Shown one piece after another: positions 48,101 through 57,900 of a stretch of DNA of 64,000 bases. This DNA is from Sinonovacula constricta (Eukaryota; Mollusca; Bivalvia; Cardiida; Solecurtidae). Under the pieces are notes generated by a model. It did no database searches. It was not told the origin of the DNA and worked only from the letters and a program-made list of their open reading frames with translations. A program made the translations under genes and the position numbers. The DNA is taken from assembly GCA_007844125.1 (NCBI GenBank), contig CM017558.1:52511334-52575333 (forward strand), written 5' to 3'. Numbering within the stretch: position 1 is the stretch's first letter; every line of letters starts with the position of its first letter.

Positions 48101-51100
48101 TTACGATCTGATGTGAACTTATATTTAAAAAACAGTCTTAAGAAAATACAGATCAAGGTGAAAATTTGTAAAATGCAATTTTTTATTATTGTATTATTTG
48201 TTTACCATATTTATAAAATTCAAGTTACTCTACTAAGTGGGAACAAGTATTTGCAATACCTTTTCTACAGTTTTAAGCTTCAAAACTGCATTCCAAAATC
48301 TGAAGCAAAGAAAAGGGATACTTTTATAATATAATACACTGGGCAATTTCTGAGAAATAAATATTAGTTTTAAAAAACAAAAGAATCATCAACTGCAAGA
48401 GTGACACAATGACATGAAAATGCATAGTTTGAAAAAGGAAAAAAATTGCTGTAAAAACTAAACATAACCTAACAGCCACTGAATAGAGTGTTACTCTGAC
48501 TAAGGTATACTGTTTTGTTTGCTTGTTTTGGACATATGTCCCACCAATACAGTTTTGGTTATATTGGCACACTGCAGGTCAGCTGAAAGACCTCAAAACA
48601 TCAAAGTCTTTGCCCTGACTGAGACTCAAACCCATGCGATGGGGGGGCTGAGGAGTTACAAGTTGGTTTATTGTTCAGGAAGCTATGGTAGTAAAATTTG
48701 TTAAGAAAGAACTGATCAATGTCTTAGCTTAAAATGAAATGTTTATAACAATCAAGAATAGGAAAATATTAACAACAGGGCCATCATGGCCCTTCATTGC
48801 TCACCTGAGGATCACCTTTAGTAGGCTCATATAGGCGAACATTCTGGCCAAGATTGTCATGTTAATTATTTATTAACCCTCATCATTACCTATTGGTATT
48901 TGACTAGCTCCAGTTTCACGAAGTTTAAATTTTTTTATATCTCAGAAGTTTTAATCAAAACTGCTGGCTTTAAGGAAGTGGACATACCCTATAATAAGAA
49001 TCTATATAAAAAGCTTTGTAGTGAAAGGTGTTATGTGGTTTAAATGGCCAAGGTGAAGATTGGGCCGTAAATGTGGCTTCTAGCGTGTCCACAAGGTTTT
49101 TCTAAAATTTGACCCCATGTGACCCAGTTGCAAACTCATCCAAGATTCCTTGCAGACAAGCATTCTGCCTAAATTTGGTGAAGATTGGATAAAATTATAA
49201 CCTCTGGTGTGTTTGCAAGCAGGTTGTTGAACAGACAAAGGGATATAACAAAGCTCAAACTTGAGCATGTTGTGCTCAGGTGAGGTAAAAAAGCAGTTAT
49301 ACAACTGGTGTCATAGTGAGCAGGTAACAAAAGTGATGAAGGATACCCCTATATTTGAACAAAATTAACTGATGAAAGAATAGAACCAACATTGTTTGTT
49401 GAAAAAGAACCAATGATATTGAAACATAAAATATGTAGTTCCATTATTGTAAGTCCTAGTTGCTAAAAGTAAATAATAATGGATATCCTACCCTATAAGG
49501 GACTCATTGTCTTCACGCTGGAGAAATGTCTTGAAGTATTCCCTTCCAGTGGCTGACTCCATAATGGCAGAAAATGGATACACCTTAATGAGAACAAAAC
49601 AGATAAGCATTGCTGAAACTTCAAACATGAACACAATCATACAGCTTGCAAATATTATAACTTATAAACTATTGATAGATTATTTTAAAAATATTGGAAA
49701 CAATAAGGATTGTGTACGCTTACCATCTTATAAAACAAAAGCTGTCTGTAGACAGTGTGCTCAATCTCAGTGCTAAAAAAGTATATAAGGTGTTATCACC
49801 CTTAACAAAAAAAACACTAAAAATTCTTAGATGTGAAAGGTGCATAACTCTGTCAAAATGAATTGGGTTCCTTCTTTTGACAGTCAACAAGTTTGAAAGA
49901 ACATCCTTGATGATTTTCAAGAAATAAACAAAGAAAAGCCAGAAAGAAGTTTCATTTGTTGATTTCTTAAACTACTATTTGCATTAACTTGTGTAAAAAT
50001 GTTCAAATAAAAGCTGTGTTACTGATAGTCTTTATTGTGGATCTGTAAGTCTGTGTTCTGCACTTTGAGGCTCCACTAGGATGACTATATACATGTACAA
50101 CCCAAACAGCCAAACTACCTTGTGACCAGACAATGAGGATTCCAGCCGACTCTCATCACTGTCAGGATTATAGTTCTTGTAGTCTGTACCTCCCAGAAGA
50201 CTTATACGCTTCTCACTTCGGCTCTTGGCTACCTTCAACTGGCAATAGATAACAATAGGGTAGATAAGGTAATGTATAATATGATATAAATGAAGAAAGT
50301 AAAAAAAGTAACTTACTGAAAAATAATCAACTTGTCTCAAGAACAAGGTGGCTGTTTTTAGTGGATGTATCTCTAAATTTCAACTTAGGTTGGATAAAAG
50401 GTATGGCTGCATAGATAGTATTTAGATTATCATATAAAAGACAGATAGGTTTACGTAAAAAATAACAGTAGAAAAAAATATTTATTTAAAGGCAAACATT
50501 CTGTAGGTCTACAGTATCAAACAACTGTTAATGCAACTGTTTATGCAAGATAGAAGAAACATTTTTCTGTGTTAAATATGACAACAAAAAATTGATTAAT
50601 ATGTAGTTCCTCATTTCATTCAATAAGATGAAAGTCTGACCAAAAACGAGGATAACAGCATAACAACACAATATTTCCCAACCTGATTAATGTATCGTTT
50701 TAGGTTACGTTGCTTCAATAACTCTCCCTTGGCTGTACTTCTTGTGCCTTTTGGAGATCCTGCCCTATCTAGGATAGTAAAAAAAAGATACAACCAAAGC
50801 TATCACTGGAATTCACTTTAAATATTTTGTTTCCACTACAATCACACCATGGAGCAAAGCAGTGGGAGTGAACTAAAGTGTCTGAACTAAAGAATGTGTG
50901 AAGACAAATTGTAAAGTTACAAGTTTAGATGAAGCATGCCAATGGGAAATACTGGTGAAATAAAAGTTGTCTCCCTTGATAGATAATGTCCAAGGTAGTC
51001 CAAATAGTAGGTAGGTCCTTTAATAGGGCTGTCATGATATACAGGTATACCAGTATATTGCAATACTGGGTAAAGTCAATACTGCACTGTGATACACAAT

Positions 51101-51926
51101 GGTTTTTGACGAAAGATGGTGTAAATTTGGGTTATAAATGTGGCCTCTTGTGTGTTCACAAGCTTTTTCTAAGTTTTGACCTAGTCACCTCTTTTTCGAC
51201 CCCACATGACCCAATAACGAACCCATCCAAGATTTCATGCAGACCAACATTCTGACCAAGTTTGATGAAGATTGGTCTATACATGTGGTCTCTAGCGTGT
51301 TCAAAAACTTTTTCTGAGATGTGACCTAGTGACCTACTTATTAACCCCACATGACCAAGTTATGAACTCGTCCAAGATTTCATGCAGGCAAACATTCTGA
51401 TGTATGGTGAAGATTTGGCCATAAATGGGGCTTCTAGTGTGTTGACAAGCTTTTCCTAAGATTTGACCTAGTGTCCTACTTTTTGACACCAGGTAACCCA
51501 ATAATGAACTCATCCAAGATTTCATGCAGACAAACATTGGATAAAAACTGTGGCCTCTAGTGTGTTCACAAGCTAAAATGTTGTAAACGGACAACGTATG
51601 AAGCGGTATCAGAAACCAACAGAGGTATTTGTTAATGATGGTTAACCTGGGCATCACAAGAAAAGAATAAAGGCAGCATGCACTCCAATAATTACAAGCT
51701 TAAAACTGAGTAATCCAAAGAGAAAAAACCTTCTTGCTGGTACAGATTATTCTGGGCAGACTATCCTCTAATGTCTTTCATATTAAAAAACTGACCCTGG
51801 GAATCAATTGGCTCGTGAATATCAGCATATGACTTACTTTGGAACATCATCAGAATTCTTAATAATCACCAAATAAGTTTATTTGAATAATTAAATAAGT
51901 TTAAGCTAAAAGGCAGCACAGCATTA

Positions 51927-51983
<57 letters not shown>

Positions 51984-54900
51984 AAAATACCCTTGATTAT
52001 ACTTACCAAGAGGTTTTTTAAGGTTGTTGATCGTTGTTGCATGCATGATTTCTGTCATGATATGAAACCTGAAAAAAATGTTACAACACATGATTGTAGC
52101 ACACCTAGCTAGCAAAAAAATAAACAAATATAATAAGATTATTCATTGATAAAACATTTCCTGCACATAATATCCAAAATTAAAGTAATAATATTCATAA
52201 ATGAATCTACCAAAATTATTACCTTTGTGGTAATGGGCTATACATTGTGTGGTAATTTTCTTTTGCCATATGTATAATCTAAAAGTCTGGGTGTGCACAA
52301 TCAATGCGTGATTAAAAATTCATATTTTTTCCCCAAGCCTTTACGTGACTATAAAAAAGTGATATTGGCAATCCCATGCATCAGTTGCCTTTTCAAAATT
52401 TAGTTTACTCCTTACACTTACATAGACATGATGTGTAGCATATTGTGAAAATATTGATTGTTAAGTATCTTCCACATTGTTAAAAGAAGAGTGAATAATT
52501 ATGTCTGCCATTGTAGCAGTAGAATTATGCAACAGTCAATTGAATGTTTTTTTCATGACCTAAGGGCCAAGAAAAAACCCTGATGGGTTTACCTACAGTT
52601 TCCTAACAACTAAATTGTATGTTCAAACACTATACGAACTTATACCAGTTTTATAACTATCATCAATTAAATTATTATTTCATCATTTGTTACGCTGTAC
52701 TAAAAGATGTAATTACACAGAGATGGTAAATTACAACAACAATTATTGTATGTTAGCTTTTAAACCTGTCCAATTTTATGACCTCTGGTATTCTTTATAC
52801 TAAGTTGCCACAAGTGAAAGATAATTTTTCCTGTAATTATCAATCGCCTGGATGTACACTAACACCACACTACAGACATTACTAATCCAGTGAGTTAAGC
52901 AGTGACTGGATTATGAAAAAAAAAGGGTGAATTATTACTTCAGCAAAGTAAAGGACAGATGAATTTTCTGAACTGGGGATACATACAATCTATGAGCTAG
53001 TGATTTTTACCCTAGATCTAAAATGCAAAGTATGGGTTTGCACAATGTATGGGCACGCACAATCTATAACCCTTTATGGCATATCTGGTCAGCTCTTAGT
53101 TCAACTTCACAATGAGAAAGCAGTTTGTATGATCCATAATAAAAAAAAGTTGTAATTTTCTGTCCTTCTAACAATTTGAAAGACTGTCACTTAAAAAAAG
53201 ATAAAGTGCTTCCTTTACTGTGACTGCATGCCAAAAACCAGACATACACCCACTCACTTTTGTACGACACTAGGCAAATCAGTTTATATACAGTACAGAA
53301 TACCATGCATCTTTGTAGAAGTGTAAGCAAGAATCCTTGCAGGAATCCATTACCTTATGTTGGTGATGTGATTTTCAAGGACTAGACATAACCATATTTA
53401 TTACATATTGATAAGTTGGTGTCCGGTCAAAAAGGCCCAAATCCAAAACGGCCCAGTTATAAAAGGCCCGGACCAAAAAGGCCTACTTTTTAAGGGTACG
53501 AGAACAGCCCATAAATAGGAGGTAAAAAAGGCAGTATGTGTGTTAAGATATGTACATGCATGTTCAAGTAGCATATTGATCGTAATTGTATATTATTTAA
53601 TAGTATTAATTTATTATATGTAAATGTATATTATTTGTAATATTTCCTTAATATTTAGTTGCTGTATCTTTTTAATAACATGGACATATGTGCACTGTTA
53701 TTAAAACCTATTTTCTGTCAAATTTTTCTTGCCATGATTAAATTACTATGTTAAATTTATCACTATTTATAATCATATTTAAAATTTACTTTATTAATTT
53801 AATATTAAATTTTAATTCAATCTCCTAATAAAATTGACATTTATGATTTACTTCACTCTGTTTATTAAACAATAAAATATTATTCTTTTAAATAATTGTG
53901 CATCGAAACATTTTCCAGAATTTGTGCTTATTAATATTTAGAACTTTATTAAAATAATTTGTTATTTTGTAAAAAAAATCTAACATGATATAAAATAATG
54001 TGTTTGTAATATATATTTATATCAGTTACACTTAATTCGATATACTCTTCTTGCATTACTTGTATTTTGGCAATTTTTGGCCTTAATTCTTTATTCTAAA
54101 ATTATTTAATTCAAATGTCAATTATTATTTTATTCTTGGACTATGACCTCTTTGGCAATGTTTGGCTTAATTTTTTGTTTTAAAATTCTAAACATTAACT
54201 GTGCCGTTGTCGGGTTCCAAGCACTGAGTGAGAAAGCAGGATGGGTGTTACTTGCTGTATTATTTACAGACTGTAAATGAATTTTTATAAACATATATTT
54301 AGAAAATTCACATATCACCTGGTCTCAAGAATGCTCAAACAACAGTTTCGGTTTCGACTACTTGATTACTCATTAAATAAATTGGCATTTAACATAATTA
54401 ATATGTATGTCTATAATATAAAATATTTATACATAACAAATAATATAAATTTAACATAATATAATATGTATGTATATAATATAAAATATTTATATATAAC
54501 AAAACATATTATAAACGGGGCTTTGTGGTACTGGCCTTTCTGGTCCAGGCTGTTATGGTCCTGTGCCGTTTTAGTATGGGGCCTTTTCAGCTTTGGGCCT
54601 TTTTAAGCCCAATTTGGTAAGTCTTAGGCAAATGAAGAAGATTCAGGTTGCCAGCTCTCTGCTGAGAGCTGTCAGATCAGGATGTACATTATTTGCTGCT
54701 GTATTTCTAGCAATATGTTGAGATACATTTGTATGTCAATGTAATATAATGACTAAAAACAATTAAAGTTATTTCCAGTATACAAGATGAAAAGACTTTA
54801 ATCCTCAGTGCCGTTCATAGGGAGGACCGCTAATGTTAACTATCATATCAAAGTATACAACTTTCAAAAAAAGAACTTTCCATTTGCTAATTTTATTATA

Positions 54901-57900
54901 TTATTAATTTCAAGACATTCAGCCAACAAAATATTATAACACAACAACAGCATATGTACCTTAGCTGTTTCAATTGTTCAAGGTCGCCGCATTTCTCAAT
55001 GATCTTAATGAAATCCTCGTATGATGCGGCATATGTATAGGTTTTTTGTGTAGCCTCCGATATCTGCTCACGGTACTCAATGTAGGACAGAAGCTTCCTG
55101 TTGATGTAGTCTGGGTCGCATATTAGATCAATGGTTGGCTTCAACACTGGTGAAATATTACATGGTAGAGGCAAGACAATAATAATTTATTTTTTTTATA
55201 ATATTTAGAAGCGCTACAAAAAGTCACATTGGAAATGATATTATTATGTATTAATTTTTTTTGCAAAAACAGCAATCAAAAGTGCAAAATATGTCAAAAC
55301 ACTAGTTTTTGACAAGCTTACCAATACTGCAAAGTTTATCACTCTCATTCTATTCACTATGGGTTTGTCCTTGTTAATTAAATGCATTGCACCAACAACG
55401 ATTTGCAATGTTTGAATTAGAAACGCCTTGCGAATAGTGGTGGGAGTAAAACTTGGACATAAGTCGTTGTACCATCAGCACTCCACAGGTCTGCTGAAAG
55501 ACCTCCCTACATGAAAGTTCTCACTGTCACTGGTACATGAAACAGCATGGCAAGGACCTGAAAGTTAATCCATTCTAACCAGTAGGCCATGGAAGTGCCT
55601 TTATCTTAATCTAATAGTGTGAGATGAAAAAGATAATCTGTTTAACTTACTTGTATTGGCAACCACTTCTTTCAAGAGCAGCATAACCTTGGAAGACCTG
55701 ACGTAATTTTTAGGCAGGACAATAATAAGTAGAACCTCACTGACTTTTCGAAGGAATGCAAGCTCTGTCTCAGGTGATTTTAACCAAGGATGCAGTTTGA
55801 AGTTTGTCACAGGGCTTTCACTTACATTTCTGAGAAAAAAAGAAAATCATTTATTTTTAGCAACAGCAACACAATTATGGTCATTATACTGAATCAGCAA
55901 TATGTTTAAACAAACCTATAACAAAGTTACAGGAACTTTACAACTTGAAATAATTTTAAAATTAATAATTTTAAATGTTAACATCATTTATAAAATGAAG
56001 TTATATAAGGCCAATGGCATGCAAAACAAAAATCACAATCGAAATCTAGGTCATATAAATTGAGATCTATTTCTAAACTGTTGAAATGACTACTTTTTTT
56101 AAAGCTAAATATATGGTTCAGAACAGAAAATAATTAAACTTCAATAAAGAGGTAAACTAACTGCACACATTTGCAAAGGTTCTGCCCTGTCCTATCCTAC
56201 ATATGGATTAAATGAATAAATTTAGTACACAAAATAATTCTCACTTTAAGAACCATTGATGAATGGACTATAATTAATCTTGCTATCTAGTGTACTGCAT
56301 AACATATAATATCACTGCATAATTATATTTATTCCATAAATAACTTCTGTTTGCAGATTTTTTTACCATTGTACTTGTAAGTACAATCCTTTCAATCCAT
56401 TTTTACTTACTTTTTGGATGCATCTCTAATTTTCTTGAAGTGATTAATCAGTATATCCACCAGATCTTTGGTCACAAGCTGAACAGTATCAATGCTGGAT
56501 AATCTCCCCTTTATTTCGCCTATCACCAACCATAGGTCAGATCTAAAGAAAAAAAATATAGAAAATAGCATCTGTTAATCTTAACTTTGTTTTTATGTTT
56601 AGTAAACTTTTTCAGTGATGAAGCTACATATCTCCCAACTCCACCCTATCTGATCTGCTTAATTAACTGTTGATTAGCTGGCAAAAGTGTAAATTATTTT
56701 TGAAAAAAAAATGCTTACAACATGAAGGTCATACCACTACTTCTACTCCATCAGGACAGACCTTCTCCACTGAGGTGTTCCGTGTGTGCGGAAACTGTAA
56801 AACTAAATAGAGAGTGATTTATCCACTCTATATTTTTTCATGAACAACCCAACCCCATCTTGTGTTTGAAAGTGTAACATTTTGATACATTTGCAAATGT
56901 TTTGTGCAAATTCATATTAAATACAATTTACATGACTAGCACCTATTCTAGTTGATGAACATATGTAATTATCTAAGAGGAGTTAGTGATATTGTTTAAA
57001 CAGTTAAATGCTTGAGTTATTAACCAGTTACTGATATTGTAAACCTTGCTAACAAAAAAAACAAAACCATAAAACAAAGAGGTATTAAAAGTATCTGTGT
57101 GTTCCTTTCATTTTTAATAATACAAGTTTGTTCATACACATCAGAATAGATGTTTATTAAAGTGACATACAGCTGCACTTTTGATATTTTTCTGCATAGA
57201 TTGAGACCCAAATTCCATGCTAAGTCTCTCACCTCCAGGCCACAGATGTTCTACAATTAATGTTACAGAGTTTTAAGTACTGGATAGTCCTGTGGCAAAG
57301 AGTGCAACTCTGGATAACAAGATCTAAGTCTTGGTCTAGTGTCTGCTTATCAACTTTATTGTTCTTCCATAGGGATTGAGTTTTCATGAGGGGTATTAGG
57401 ATCATGAATATGACAGCCAGGAGTCATGTGTTGTCTGCCAGTGTGAGATTAATAAAATTGCCAAAGGAAAAACTAGTCAGTTAATAAGCAATAGCTTGAA
57501 TGAATAATGTTACTAGGTACATTTATATTACCTAATACATTACCTTACAATTAAAGAAGATAATATTTACACAAAAAGAAAAGAATAAAAGTTTAGTCTA
57601 CTCACAATAGTTGACTGAGCAATGGCTGTTGGTCATCTGAGAGATCTTTATACCAAGATATGATAAAGTCTCTCAGGACTAGGTCCAGTACATCTTGGAT
57701 GACAAGGTCCATGTTACGGGTTGTCACTACAGAACTTGGCCCTGTCATCTTGGGACTCCTTCCCTCCTGTGTAATTAAAAGTTGTTTCTGTTTTTGTTTT
57801 TAATATGCAAATGATTTGACCTGGCTTTCTCAAATAGTGTGTAGATTCTGAACAGACAGCTCAAGCTGGAAGCTTTCAGGTTATGTTCTGCAGTGTTTTA

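Noticed and set aside
57020..57232. 70-codon frame in a SNX25 intron
   Set aside because: The flanking PXA exons join in frame without it, and it has no resemblance to the PXA domain.
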